A DNA stretch of 64,000 nucleotides from the NCBI RefSeq assembly GCF_000019525.1, contig NC_010506.1:3720001-3784000 (forward strand). The letters run 5' to 3'. This stretch comes from Shewanella woodyi ATCC 51908. GTDB lineage: Bacteria > Pseudomonadota > Gammaproteobacteria > Enterobacterales > Shewanellaceae. The notes below the pieces were generated by a model, which made no database searches, had not been told where the DNA came from, and was given only the letters and a program-made list of their open reading frames with translations. The position numbers and the translations under genes are program-made. Below, in pieces: positions 9,492 through 18,042 of the stretch; within the stretch, counting starts at the first letter, position 1, and each line of letters starts with the position of its first letter.

Positions 9492-9533
9492 AATTTTACA
9501 TTGTGAATTTTACAAAACAAGGTGAATTTTACA
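9492..9533 (+). promoter_or_regulatory. Three direct repeats AATTTTACA in the divergent promoter region
   Basis: AATTTTACA occurs at 9492-9500, 9506-9514 and 9525-9533. The last two belong to a 12-base repeat GTGAATTTTACA (9503-9514, 9522-9533) spaced 19 bases apart. They lie immediately before the regulator start and inside the divergent intergenic region, which fits an autoregulatory operator. No protein-binding evidence exists here. Confidence 0.45.
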
Positions 9534-9535
9534 GA

Positions 9536-11077
9536 ATGAGCAAATCTCAGAGCCTACTGCGCAAATCACATTTTCTTGGTACCAAGATACGTAATCTAAG
9601 AAAACGTAATCATCTCACCATGGAAGATCTGTCGGCTCGCTGCATGAGAGTCGATCCGGAATCAGCTCCCTCTATCTCCTACCTCTCCATGATAGAGCGA
9701 GGAAAACGGGTTCCCAGTGCTGCCATGATGGCCGTTATCGCGGCGGTATTTCAAAAGGAGGTAGACTGGTTTTTAGATGATGTGCCAGAGGTGCAAGCCA
9801 TCACTCCTGAAAAAGGACGTCGTGGTGGCATAAGCGGCATGGCACTAGAGCCTAGCTTTCTCTTTTCTCAGGATATACTGCAGATAGCCATCCCAGAGAT
9901 GTTGTCACAAACAGGTATTACTGGCAGACAGTTTGCCCATTTACTTATTCGTGCTCACCAGGAGCACCATCAAAATCACTTCCCTGATCTTGAACGTGCA
10001 GCAGAAGAGATAGGCATGAAACGTATGCCACTAGCGGTTGAAGATCTTATGGATATCGCCAAAGGAATGGGCTTAAGCATTAAGTGGATTGATCAGGCGC
10101 CCCAAGATGTGATGGATGAGATGGGGGTCACCTCAATGCAGTTGATCACCTCCTTCTTCGAGCCGCCATCAACCATCTATGTCAATAAGCGCCTTAAGAA
10201 TGTGCCTATCAGGCTGAAATACGATCTAGCCGTGCATATTGGACACTGTGCACTGCACAACAAAGATGGCTTAAAGTCAGTATTAACCACTGGAAGAAGC
10301 CAGATAAGCGCCTCCGAAGAGCTGGGAACCCCAGCCTCTTCAACGGTCAATGCCCAAGATATTCTCCATGCTTGGCGTGATTTCGAATCCAGTTTTTTTG
10401 CCGGTGCCCTGCTCTGCCCTAAAGTGCCATTCAGGCAACTTCTCGACCGCCATGGTTATGAGATTGATGTTCATAAACGCTTAGGGATCTCAGCTTCAGT
10501 GGCCATGCGACGCATGACAGTTGTCTCTCCTTACCCGCACTGGCACTACTTTGATGCTTATGCTCCCGGTAAACTAAAAGCTGTATATCGCGGTAATGGT
10601 ATCCCTCTTCCTTGGGGAAATATGAGGCAAGTACAAGATCCCTGTCAGCACTGGGCTGTATTTAGAATGATCAATGAGCCCACCCAAGGCACATCGGCGC
10701 AGATCTCCATTCTCAACGTGGCAGATGAGCCAAGAATTTACTGCTGTGAATCGATAAAAGTCGAAGATCTAGCTGGCAACAATCATGTGCTCTGCGCCGG
10801 TATCGATCTGAACCCAGCCATCGAAGCACAAGGTGGAGATGCATCCGCCATCGCCTCAGATCTGAAACAAGCCTGCGTTGATAAAGGTGGCTCTGTGATG
10901 ATCCCAAGTGCCATTAGAAGCGATCTGATGAGCGTTGCTAAAATATTAAATATCAACTGGATAGAGCGAGGTATAGAGAACGAAGCCAGATTAATTTGCT
11001 CAAGAGGTGCCGCCTGTCCACGTCAGCCAAGTTGCTATGCATCCGGAAGAGCTGAGTGTGATGCCGTTACCAACTAA
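9536..11077 (+). CDS. XRE-family regulator with DUF3612 domain
   Basis: A 513-residue transcription factor. The N-terminal 70 residues form a Cro/CI-type helix-turn-helix (LGTKIRNLRKRNHLTMEDLSARC, then SYLSMIERGKRVPSAAMM). The rest is a long DUF3612-type sensory region, with an IrrE-like middle part and a Cys-rich end (CSRGAACPRQPSCYASGRAEC) that could bind metal. This layout recalls the ScfR/RamB regulators of acetate, propionate and glyoxylate metabolism. I recall DUF3612 proteins next to aceB/aceA in Shewanella, but those genes are absent here. A GTG at 9503 lies in frame upstream. The ATG at 9536 has AAGGTG before it and gives the usual N-terminus. Confidence 0.85.
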   Translation: MSKSQSLLRKSHFLGTKIRNLRKRNHLTMEDLSARCMRVDPESAPSISYLSMIERGKRVPSAAMMAVIAAVFQKEVDWFLDDVPEVQAITPEKGRRGGISGMALEPSFLFSQDILQIAIPEMLSQTGITGRQFAHLLIRAHQEHHQNHFPDLERAAEEIGMKRMPLAVEDLMDIAKGMGLSIKWIDQAPQDVMDEMGVTSMQLITSFFEPPSTIYVNKRLKNVPIRLKYDLAVHIGHCALHNKDGLKSVLTTGRSQISASEELGTPASSTVNAQDILHAWRDFESSFFAGALLCPKVPFRQLLDRHGYEIDVHKRLGISASVAMRRMTVVSPYPHWHYFDAYAPGKLKAVYRGNGIPLPWGNMRQVQDPCQHWAVFRMINEPTQGTSAQISILNVADEPRIYCCESIKVEDLAGNNHVLCAGIDLNPAIEAQGGDASAIASDLKQACVDKGGSVMIPSAIRSDLMSVAKILNINWIERGIENEARLICSRGAACPRQPSCYASGRAECDAVTN

Positions 11078-11137
11078 CAAGGGCATCACATCAATAACAG
11101 CTTGCGCTAGAGCCTATAAAAGTGGAATAAGGATTTT

Positions 11138-11213
11138 TTAGCCATTCAATCACTCCTCTCCTTTCAAGGCATCGATCGCCTTAATGAAGGAGAGAAGCTA
11201 GGAGGATGGCTAA
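11138..11213. repeat. Long imperfect inverted repeat (cruciform or terminator)
   Basis: TTAGCCAT (11138-11145) pairs with ATGGCTAA (11206-11213). Inside it, CTCTCCTT pairs with AAGGAGAG and AAGGC with GCCTT, around ATCGAT. It sits between convergent genes and probably ends both transcripts. Confidence 0.65.
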
Positions 11214-11253
11214 TACTCTTTTGTTTTTACAAAGGCTACCAGTCAAAAAAGTG

Positions 11254-12072
11254 TTAGATCGGAAACTCAAATATCAAGCGCCAAACCTGAACCCCGTCGC
11301 CAGCTCTAACACTTAACCCTAAGCGGTCTATCCCCATCCACTCCCAAAGGATCGGCTTTGAAAAAGCCAGTGTGGCTCCTACTTCTAAGCTATGAGACAC
11401 CAACACATCATCCCCAAAAGGAGTCGCAAAACGTAGTTTATCGAAATACCAATAACCAACCGCAAACACCCTAGGTTCTACATCCACTCCAAGCCAATCC
11501 CAGCGCCAGTGAATATCGGTTCCGATATCAAAACCCGATTGAATCGCCGAATAGGTCTCAGCTTGAGAACCATCAAAACTTTGATAGCCAGCAAAATAGA
11601 GTCGATTCACCCATACCGGCGCACTCTGTTTATATTCCAGCTCCAATAAGCTAGAAACGCCTCCCGAGATAATGGCAACATGGTCCCCTGAATTCAGGTT
11701 TTTGCCATATCCAAGATCAAAGTAGGCCTGAAACTCATGATTTTCAGCTGTTCGTGTACGGTATTCAACGCCTGGTGTGAAGGTAAATGTCCCGACACTT
11801 GATGGAAGCTCACCTTCAGGCAGGTCATCCCACTTAAAATTAAAGAAACCGAGTGAAACGGGAGTACGCAGGGTTAACGAGTCAGTGTCATCTTGCCAGA
11901 GTTCAAAACTCATGGGCATATTAACAACGGTCGTGTTCTGCCCCGAAGTACGGTAAAGGCCACTCCCAAGATAGTTGGCAAATGCGTAGTGAGTAAAATC
12001 TTCTTCAGCTTGAATAGAGGATGAAAGGAAGAGCAAAGATAAACAGATAAAGAGGCTTTTATTCAGAACCAT
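11254..12072 (-). CDS. Predicted outer-membrane beta-barrel protein
   Basis: A 272-residue exported protein with a signal peptide (hydrophobic residues 5-20, cleavage near IQAEE). The remainder is rich in alternating aromatic/polar beta strands and ends LIFEFPI, consistent with a small outer-membrane barrel. It may belong to the solitary autotransporter-type barrel family known from Vibrio and Shewanella, but I cannot confirm this. There are no passenger or catalytic motifs. It is transcribed alone, 68 bases downstream of ribA on the same strand, so read-through from ribA is possible. Function unknown. Confidence 0.7.
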   Translation of the reverse strand: MVLNKSLFICLSLLFLSSSIQAEEDFTHYAFANYLGSGLYRTSGQNTTVVNMPMSFELWQDDTDSLTLRTPVSLGFFNFKWDDLPEGELPSSVGTFTFTPGVEYRTRTAENHEFQAYFDLGYGKNLNSGDHVAIISGGVSSLLELEYKQSAPVWVNRLYFAGYQSFDGSQAETYSAIQSGFDIGTDIHWRWDWLGVDVEPRVFAVGYWYFDKLRFATPFGDDVLVSHSLEVGATLAFSKPILWEWMGIDRLGLSVRAGDGVQVWRLIFEFPI

Positions 12073-12140
12073 ACATTAGCAAACAAGTGTGATTATATGG
12101 CACTGAATATAGCTTGTGGTAGAGTAAAGATCTACTTAGA

Positions 12141-12758
12141 TTATGACTCACCATCCGTTGAAAAGTGATGTTCGGACATCATATGACCAAGCTCTGTTGA
12201 CTTAGTCTTCAGATAAGCTTCGTTATAACGATTTTTACCAACTTGCAGAGGAATACGCTGGACCACTTCTATACCTAGCTCCTGCATCGCCTTCACTTTT
12301 CGTGGATTATTGGTCATTAAGCTTACCTGCTTAATACCGATCTTCTCCATCATAGGTAAGATCATATCGTATTTACGCATATCAGCTGCAAAACCCAGTT
12401 TCTCATTGGCTTCGACTGTGTTTGCCCCTTGGTCTTGTAGCTCATAGGCGCGGATCTTATTCAACAAGCCTATGCCACGCCCCTCTTGACGAAGATAGAG
12501 GATAAAACCTTGTCCCGCTTCAGCAATGTTCTGCATCGCGGTTTGTAACTGAAATCCACAGTCACAACGTAAACTAAACAGCGCATCACCGGTTAAGCAC
12601 TCAGAATGGATTCGACCTAACGTTGGTGTTTCAGCATCAAGCACACCAAATGTGAGTGCCACATGCTCTTTACCTGTCTCTGTATCTTCAAAACCATGCA
12701 TATCAAACACACCCCAAGGGGTGGGTAACGTTGAAGAAGCGACATACTTAATGGACAT
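12141..12758 (-). CDS. ribA: GTP cyclohydrolase II (riboflavin biosynthesis)
   Basis: A cytosolic enzyme that converts GTP to 2,5-diamino-6-ribosylamino-4-pyrimidinone 5'-phosphate, formate and pyrophosphate, the first step of riboflavin synthesis. The zinc ligands are visible in [15 protein letters not shown] (three Cys). The catalytic and GTP-contact segment [16 protein letters not shown] follows, and [16 protein letters not shown] completes the C-terminal part. Its 205 residues match stand-alone RibA rather than the RibBA fusion. No FMN riboswitch was recognised upstream. It is a single gene. Confidence 0.97.
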   Translation of the reverse strand: MSIKYVASSTLPTPWGVFDMHGFEDTETGKEHVALTFGVLDAETPTLGRIHSECLTGDALFSLRCDCGFQLQTAMQNIAEAGQGFILYLRQEGRGIGLLNKIRAYELQDQGANTVEANEKLGFAADMRKYDMILPMMEKIGIKQVSLMTNNPRKVKAMQELGIEVVQRIPLQVGKNRYNEAYLKTKSTELGHMMSEHHFSTDGES

Positions 12759-13051
12759 GAAATAACCTTAACGACTCTCTTCCCTGAGACGACTATAATC
12801 AAGAAAACAACGAGATGAATGCTAAATAATTAACCTGAGGGTCAAAAGAGTACATTGCTTATCTCTAAATAATGGGCAGAATCTTATCTTTTTTTACCCT
12901 TAAGTGAAATACCTTAGCGATTTAATCGACTATTACTTCATCTTAAGGATAGTTGACCCTAATGCTCAGCGTACAAAAGGATACGCTGAGAAGCAGTAAA
13001 AAAATTTGATGTCGCTCACTAATCATTAATCACTGGTGAGCTTATCAGCAT

Positions 13052-13408
13052 TTAAAACTCTTTAGGTGCAAAACCTGTCACTACCTTGATCCCCATTTCA
13101 CGACCCAGTGCCGTCATAGGATGAACCACAACAAGCCCTCTTACAGACTTCTTTAACTTACCCATATCAGCCTGTTCAGCTTTTGTCAGCGGACGGTTGA
13201 ACTTCATGCTCACCACCGAACCACCTTGCTTACTGAGCTCACGAGTCTGCTGCGCCTTCACACTGGCAATACGCTTAGTCACAGCATTGATCTCTTGTCT
13301 AAATTGCAACATGACGCCTTTATCGCCACGCTTTTCTGCAGCGGCTAATTTACGACGAAACTGCTCTAGCTTATCGCTAAGACCATGAAGCTCTTCTTTT
13401 AAATTCAT
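13052..13408 (-). CDS. yibL: YibL-family ribosome-associated protein
   Basis: A 118-residue protein of the YibL family (DUF2810), which is found associated with ribosomes in E. coli. The N-terminal half is a charged, probably coiled-coil helix (KEELHGLSDKLEQFRRKLAAAEKRG). The C-terminal half holds the conserved NRPLTKAEQADMGKLKKSVRGLVVVHPMTALGREMG block. Family length is about 120. Its precise role in translation is not known. It is transcribed alone after the nrdG terminator. Confidence 0.88.
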   Translation of the reverse strand: MNLKEELHGLSDKLEQFRRKLAAAEKRGDKGVMLQFRQEINAVTKRIASVKAQQTRELSKQGGSVVSMKFNRPLTKAEQADMGKLKKSVRGLVVVHPMTALGREMGIKVVTGFAPKEF

Positions 13409-13438
13409 TTTCTTGCCTTAAAAATTCTATAAAATGCA

Positions 13439-13460
13439 AAAACAGCTAAAAAGCTGTTTT
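13439..13460 (-). terminator. Terminator between nrdG and yibL
   Basis: AAAACAGCT / AGCTGTTTT stem with a 4-base loop. Read on the minus strand it ends in a T-run, so it fits as the 3' end of the nrdDG transcripts. Confidence 0.75.
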
Positions 13461-13596
13461 ATAATATTCGATTGGATCTAATGGCGGCATTATAACAGCA
13501 TCCGAGCAGATACAGTTACCGCTTTTCTGATAGAATTTATCGACAACTCATTGGTGAAATATCGGTAGATTCAAAGTCCGCTTCTAAGCAGTTCAA

Positions 13597-14067
13597 TTAG
13601 ATATTCCCTAAGTAATGAATAACTTGGTTACTACTTCCCCTAAACTCTAGGCTTGGATCAGCGAGAGCTTGCTCAAACTTACCATCCACCAGCACATCCA
13701 CATAGGCGATAACTTCTTTTTGTGCTTCGCTCAGCTCATCGAGACGATAACCAGACCAAAGCCAGATATCTTTCTCTGGGCACTGGGTTTTAACCCGCTT
13801 AACTAAGGCCAAGATAGCGGTGAGATTCCCAGGAAAAAGTGGATCGCCACCAGATAGAGATAAGCCTCTTCGCTTAATGCGTGTATCTTTCAAATGACGT
13901 AACACCTGATCCTGCATCTGCTCATCAAAAGCATGTCCATGACACGGATTCCAAGTCGATTGATTATAACAGCCACGGCACTGATGTTCGCAACCTGAGA
14001 CAAACAAGGTAGCTCGCGTTCCGGGACCGTTAACCACATCGACGGGAAAATATTGATGATAATTCAT
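13597..14067 (-). CDS. nrdG: Anaerobic ribonucleotide reductase activating protein
   Basis: A radical-SAM activase that installs the glycyl radical on NrdD. The CxxxCxxC iron-sulfur motif is visible as CEHQCRGC at about residue 26, followed by the SGGDPL motif near residue 68. Its length of 156 residues is typical. It lies 210 bases downstream of nrdD on the same strand. Its ATG overlaps the stop of a possible 10-codon upstream reading frame (14096-14064), and it has only a weak ribosome site of its own. Translation may therefore depend on the upstream structure. It acts in anaerobic DNA precursor synthesis. Confidence 0.96.
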   Translation of the reverse strand: MNYHQYFPVDVVNGPGTRATLFVSGCEHQCRGCYNQSTWNPCHGHAFDEQMQDQVLRHLKDTRIKRRGLSLSGGDPLFPGNLTAILALVKRVKTQCPEKDIWLWSGYRLDELSEAQKEVIAYVDVLVDGKFEQALADPSLEFRGSSNQVIHYLGNI

Positions 14068-14096
14068 AGCAAGTTCTTAAGTGTTAATGAGTTCAT
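14064..14096 (-). CDS. Possible 10-residue leader peptide upstream of nrdG
   Basis: A short reading frame, ATG to TGA (MNSLTLKNLL), whose stop overlaps the nrdG start as ATGA. A strong GGAGG (complement of 14107-14111) sits about 12 bases before it, whereas nrdG itself has a poor site. It could couple translation into nrdG. It could equally be chance, since no conservation evidence is available here. Confidence 0.3.
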   Translation of the reverse strand: MNSLTLKNLL

Positions 14097-14106
14097 AAAA
14101 ACATAA

Positions 14107-14153
14107 CCTCCGAGTAAGCTAAGTCGCAAAATGGCGTTTCACTTATCTGGAGG
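14107..14153 (-). promoter_or_regulatory. Hairpin hiding a GGAGG site between nrdD and nrdG
   Basis: On the minus strand CCTCCAGATAAG pairs, with mismatches, with CTTACTCGGAGG. The 3' arm holds the only strong Shine-Dalgarno sequence in the nrdD-nrdG gap. The fold would sequester it. Confidence 0.4.
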
Positions 14154-14277
14154 CTATTTTTTCAAGATAGCAGCATGCTAAATATTGGCTCTATACGTAC
14201 TTTGGCACAAAATAGTCAGTTCTCTTTCATGCTTTGCCACGTAGCGGCCTAAATAGAGATGCGCAGCAGATCTATTA

Positions 14278-16395
14278 TTAGAGGTGCTTCACTCTGCGCT
14301 TAACCTCTTCCTGTTTACCAAAGTTAAACGGACGCGCATCAGGGCTGCCAAGATAACCACAAACACGGCGAGTCACAGAGACTCGGCTTGGCTCATGGTT
14401 ACCACATTTAGGACAGGTGAAACCCTTACTGGTACAGGAAAACTCACCAGTAAAGCCACAATCGTAACACTCATCAATTGGAGTATTGGTACCATAGTAG
14501 GGGACGCGGCTGTAACTGTAATCCCACACATCTTCCAAAGCTTCGATATTATGCTGCATATTGGGGTACTCCCCGTAACAGATAAAACCACCACTGGTTA
14601 ATTCAGGATAAGGCTGCTCAAAATCCAATTTGTCATAAGGGTTAACCGCTTTTTCAACATCAAGATGGAAGCTGTTAGTGTAGTAGCCCTTCTGCGTCAC
14701 GCCGTCGACCACACCATAAACTTGCGTGTCTAACTTGCAAAAACGACTGCAGAGGTTCTCACTTGGCGTGCTGTATAAGCTAAAGGCGTAACCAGTCTCT
14801 TCGGTCCACTGAACCGTTGCAGCCTTCATATACTTGATGATCTCAATCGCCTTCTCACGAAGAGTTTCACAATCATATAGGTGCTTATCGGAACCAAACA
14901 ACGCATTGATGGTTTCATGTAAGCCGATATACCCTAATGAGATAGAAGCGCGTCCATTTTTGAAGATAGATGAGATCTCATCATCAGCACGTAAACGCAC
15001 CCCACACGCCCCTTCCATATAAAGAATAGGCGCGACTCTGGCTTTCACACCTTCTAATCGCTCAATGCGGGTATCCAATGCTTTGCGAGCAATGGCTAAA
15101 CGCTGATCTAAAATACGGTAAAACTCAGCTTCATCTCCTTGAGATTCCAGCGCCACGCGAGGTAAATTAAGGCTAACAACACCTAAGTTATTACGTCCCT
15201 CATGAAGCAGCTCACCGTTCTCTTCGTAGGTGCCAAGGAAGCTTCGGCAACCCATAGGAGTTTTGAACGATCCCGTCACCTTTTCAACTTGCTCATAGTT
15301 AAGAATATCTGGATACATGCGCATGGTTGCGCATTTTAACGCCAGTTTTTTAATGTCGTAGTTACAATCGCCACTCTTGTGGTTAATGCCATCACGAATA
15401 GCAAAAACTAACTTTGGAAAGACTGCGGTTTTACGGTTCTTACCTAGACCAGCAATCCTCACTTTCATCATGGAGGATTGAATAAGTCTTGATTCCCAAG
15501 AGGTGCCTAAACCAAAACCGAAGGTAACAAATGGAGTTTGACCGTTCGCGGTATGTAGGGTATTGACTTCATACTCAAGGGATTGGAATGCATCGTGACA
15601 CTCCTTCTCGGTTTGCGCTGTAGCAAATGCTTTAGCGTCAGTGATCCCCCAAGTCAGTGCGACTTGGTAATGCTTGTCAAAACTTTTGGCCACAAATGGG
15701 GCTAACACTTCGTCGATACGGTTAATCGTTGTACCGCCGTATATATGGCTGGCAACTTGCGCGATGATCTGCGCCGTTACAGCCGTTGCCGTCGAGATAG
15801 ATTTTGGCGTTTCAATCTCGGCATTGCCCATCTTAAACCCTTGAGTCAACATGCCCGCCAAGTCTATCAACATACAGTTGAACATAGGGAAGAATGGCGC
15901 ATAGTCAAGATCGTGATAATGGATCTCACCAGACTCATGAGCAGCCACAACATCTTTTGGTAAGATGTGTCGTGTAGCGTAATGCTTAGCAACAATACCC
16001 GCGAGTAGATCCCGTTGAGTCGGGATAACTTTTGCATCTTTATTGGCATTCTCGTTAAGCAGCGCAGCGTTACTCTGTTCGACTAAACCACGAATTTCAC
16101 GGTTGAGGCGACTGCTGGTTTCGCGATGTAGATCTCTATCGTGACGATATTCGATATACACACGTGCAAGCGACTTATATGGCCCCTCCATAAGTTGGTT
16201 TTCAACGACATCTTGTAGGTCATGAATATCAACTTCTGCCATATTAGCGACCGTATCAGCAACCTTAGTCGCCACTTGAGTAGCATAACCATTATCATCA
16301 ATACCTGCCGAGATTGCCGCTGCAGCAACTGCATCTCTAATCCTTGTTTCGTCAAAAGGCGTGCGGTAACCATCCCGCTTAATAACCACTGGCAT
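14278..16395 (-). CDS. nrdD: Anaerobic ribonucleoside-triphosphate reductase
   Basis: Class III ribonucleotide reductase, which makes dNTPs without oxygen. It has an N-terminal ATP-cone (VVIKRDGYRTPFDETRIRDA), the NrdD barrel, a C-terminal zinc site (CYDCGFTGEFSC, then CPKC) and the glycyl-radical loop RRVCGYLG. It is 705 residues long. An upstream ATG at 16437 adds 14 residues, but 16395 is preceded by GAGGAG at good distance and gives the usual MPVVIKRDG start. nrdG follows. Two NrdR boxes and an FNR-like box lie upstream, which suggests dNTP and oxygen control. Confidence 0.97.
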   Translation of the reverse strand: MPVVIKRDGYRTPFDETRIRDAVAAAAISAGIDDNGYATQVATKVADTVANMAEVDIHDLQDVVENQLMEGPYKSLARVYIEYRHDRDLHRETSSRLNREIRGLVEQSNAALLNENANKDAKVIPTQRDLLAGIVAKHYATRHILPKDVVAAHESGEIHYHDLDYAPFFPMFNCMLIDLAGMLTQGFKMGNAEIETPKSISTATAVTAQIIAQVASHIYGGTTINRIDEVLAPFVAKSFDKHYQVALTWGITDAKAFATAQTEKECHDAFQSLEYEVNTLHTANGQTPFVTFGFGLGTSWESRLIQSSMMKVRIAGLGKNRKTAVFPKLVFAIRDGINHKSGDCNYDIKKLALKCATMRMYPDILNYEQVEKVTGSFKTPMGCRSFLGTYEENGELLHEGRNNLGVVSLNLPRVALESQGDEAEFYRILDQRLAIARKALDTRIERLEGVKARVAPILYMEGACGVRLRADDEISSIFKNGRASISLGYIGLHETINALFGSDKHLYDCETLREKAIEIIKYMKAATVQWTEETGYAFSLYSTPSENLCSRFCKLDTQVYGVVDGVTQKGYYTNSFHLDVEKAVNPYDKLDFEQPYPELTSGGFICYGEYPNMQHNIEALEDVWDYSYSRVPYYGTNTPIDECYDCGFTGEFSCTSKGFTCPKCGNHEPSRVSVTRRVCGYLGSPDARPFNFGKQEEVKRRVKHL

Positions 16396-16428
16396 TGTAT
16401 ATAATCTCCTCAAGTGACGCTGATTTTG

Positions 16429-16444
16429 ACACCACATATAGTGT
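16429..16444. promoter_or_regulatory. NrdR box 1 upstream of nrdD
   Basis: ACACCACATATAGTGT matches the 16-base palindromic NrdR consensus acaCwAtATaTwGtgt at about 14 positions. It lies 33 bases before the nrdD start. NrdR is the ATP-cone repressor of ribonucleotide reductase genes. Confidence 0.75.
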
Positions 16445-16459
16445 CATTCTAGATTACCA

Positions 16460-16475
16460 GCACAATATGTTGCGT
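16460..16475. promoter_or_regulatory. NrdR box 2 upstream of nrdD
   Basis: GCACAATATGTTGCGT matches the NrdR consensus at about 13 of 16 positions. Its start is 31 bases from that of box 1 (15-base gap), the three-helical-turn spacing typical of NrdR box pairs. Confidence 0.7.
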
Positions 16476-16503
16476 ATTAAGCTACAAACTATCGTTGAGA
16501 ACA

Positions 16504-16517
16504 TTGATCCTGATCAT
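16504..16517. promoter_or_regulatory. FNR-like box upstream of nrdD
   Basis: TTGATCCTGATCAT differs from the FNR consensus TTGAT-N4-ATCAA only at the last base. It lies about 110 bases before nrdD and fits anaerobic activation, by an FNR/EtrA-type regulator if the host is Shewanella. Confidence 0.6.
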
Positions 16518-16675
16518 ATTATTTGGGATGTGAGAAAAGAACAAAAAATAAGTGCCATTGAGGCCTCTTATCTCATATTTCTCTCTTGACCATCACAGTA
16601 AAGCGGGCTAGATGTGGGATAAAAGTGGTAAAAATTGTGGATAAAAATTACATAATGAATGCAGAATCACTAAGC

Positions 16676-17389
16676 TCAATATTTACCTAAGGCTAAATAG
16701 CTACTTAGTTGACCTGAGGCCTGTTGACTGTCTCCCATAGAGGAGGCCAGCTGCATCACAGATCGAAGTCCCTGCCACTGCTGTCGCTCTTCACCACTCA
16801 TCTGAACATCACTTTTAAGATACACATTCAGTTGTGATGACACTCTTGAGGCTTGCTGACTTAACTCTTTACTCTGTATGTTGTCCATCTTGTTTAACAC
16901 TCCCTCTGCGTCATCTAGGAGCTTAATTAGCACATTGGACATGGTATTCTCATCTGAGGCATTTTTTTCTAGCTCACCTCGCTTTGACTCAATAAACGTT
17001 TTCATATCCTCCACACTACCTTGGGGCCTAGGTAACTCTATTCCCCCTTCAGATAAACGATTAAGTTGAGTATCAGACAAAATACCATCTTGATGCAGTC
17101 GTTGAACCAGTTTAGGCAGATCCGAAATAGAGAATTGACCGTCAGCAAAAAAATCTTTCGCCATACTCTCAATCTTCTGAGCACGCATAGCTCTGGGAGA
17201 GAGTGAAACAGACTCATCTTTAACCTGCTCTTTACTTGCTGCTTTAGGAGGCTGATTCGACTGGCTTAAGGTGACTTTATCGCTATGTTGACCCGCCTCA
17301 GCTTGATGACTATTAATGCCATATTTATCGGCAAGGCTTGTGTTTGTCAGTTGGCCTGCAGTGCTTGGAGCATTAGCGATTGGATTCAT
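16676..17389 (-). CDS. Hypothetical helical protein
   Basis: About 237 residues and not recognised. The first 70 residues are polar and low-complexity (QAEAGQHSDKVTLSQSNQPPK). The DKVTLS and VSLSPRA stretches resemble the flexible tails of flagellar or secreted proteins. The rest is predicted mostly helical, with FFADGQFSISDLPKLVQRLHQDGILSD and a Gln/Ser-rich end. There is no signal peptide or membrane segment. The start is uncertain: 17389 gives MNPIANAPS and an upstream ATG at 17434 is possible. Neither has a good ribosome site. It sits 64 bases downstream of the adjacent receiver-protein gene on the same strand and may be its operon partner. Confidence 0.6.
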   Translation of the reverse strand: MNPIANAPSTAGQLTNTSLADKYGINSHQAEAGQHSDKVTLSQSNQPPKAASKEQVKDESVSLSPRAMRAQKIESMAKDFFADGQFSISDLPKLVQRLHQDGILSDTQLNRLSEGGIELPRPQGSVEDMKTFIESKRGELEKNASDENTMSNVLIKLLDDAEGVLNKMDNIQSKELSQQASRVSSQLNVYLKSDVQMSGEERQQWQGLRSVMQLASSMGDSQQASGQLSSYLALGKY

Positions 17390-17497
17390 TGTCAAATTTT
17401 CGGCATAAAGGAAGATATGAACCTCTACATGCATTTATCACGCCGAAATAGGTAGAAACCCTGTACAACCGCTCTATTTTTAATCGAAGGTGTTCGG

Positions 17498-17866
17498 CTA
17501 TCTTAAATTAAGCAGCTGTAATACGGTAGGCAGTAGCTCATCTTGCTTTATGGGTTTAGAGAACCAACCAGTAGCACCTGCACCTTTGGCTTCCTCCTTG
17601 AACTTGGTATTTTTAGCGGTAGAGACTATCAAGATAGGAATGCCGATATAGGCTCTTAGTGCGCGTAATTTATCAGTCAGCTCAATCCCATTAAGATGAG
17701 GCATATAATAGTCAGTAATCACCATATCATAATCCACTAGCTGAGCAGCTCGATAAGCGAGTGCCCCATCTTCAGCCAGCTCTATCTGAAACTTATCACT
17801 GGTAAGTATCTTCTTAAACATATTACGCATGGCAAGTTGATCGTCGACCACTAATATTTTTTTCAT
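17498..17866 (-). CDS. Single-domain response regulator (CheY-like receiver)
   Basis: A 122-residue protein that is only a receiver domain, with no output domain. Acidic pair DDQ near residue 7, phospho-acceptor Asp in VITDYYMP (about 52), Ser/Thr in IVSTAKN and Lys in SKPIKQDE are all present, so phosphorylation is expected. No sensor kinase is in view. It lies between rssA and the unknown 16676-17389 gene. In E. coli the gene after rssA is rssB, also a receiver protein but with a C-terminal domain that this one lacks. The partner or output is unknown. Confidence 0.88.
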   Translation of the reverse strand: MKKILVVDDQLAMRNMFKKILTSDKFQIELAEDGALAYRAAQLVDYDMVITDYYMPHLNGIELTDKLRALRAYIGIPILIVSTAKNTKFKEEAKGAGATGWFSKPIKQDELLPTVLQLLNLR

Positions 17867-17980
17867 CTGTCTGCGTGCTCCATGGCAAATTAAGAGAAGC
17901 GTTCAAACATCCATAAAGCGTTTATAGAAATATAGACCATAAACAGATAAAAATTTCGCTAAACAACATGTTAATGCAAA

Positions 17981-18007
17981 AACGCATGAAGAGAGACTTC
18001 ATGCGTT
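17981..18007 (-). terminator. Terminator after rssA
   Basis: AACGCATGAAG / CTTCATGCGTT 11-bp perfect stem, 5-base loop, ending in T5 on the minus strand. It separates rssA from the receiver gene. Confidence 0.85.
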
Positions 18008-18042
18008 CGTAAAAAAGACAGTTGGATACACGAGATTAAAAA

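Noticed and set aside
12759..13051. Possible FMN riboswitch upstream of ribA
   Set aside because: No conserved RFN-element helices or motifs were recognisable in this 290-base stretch.
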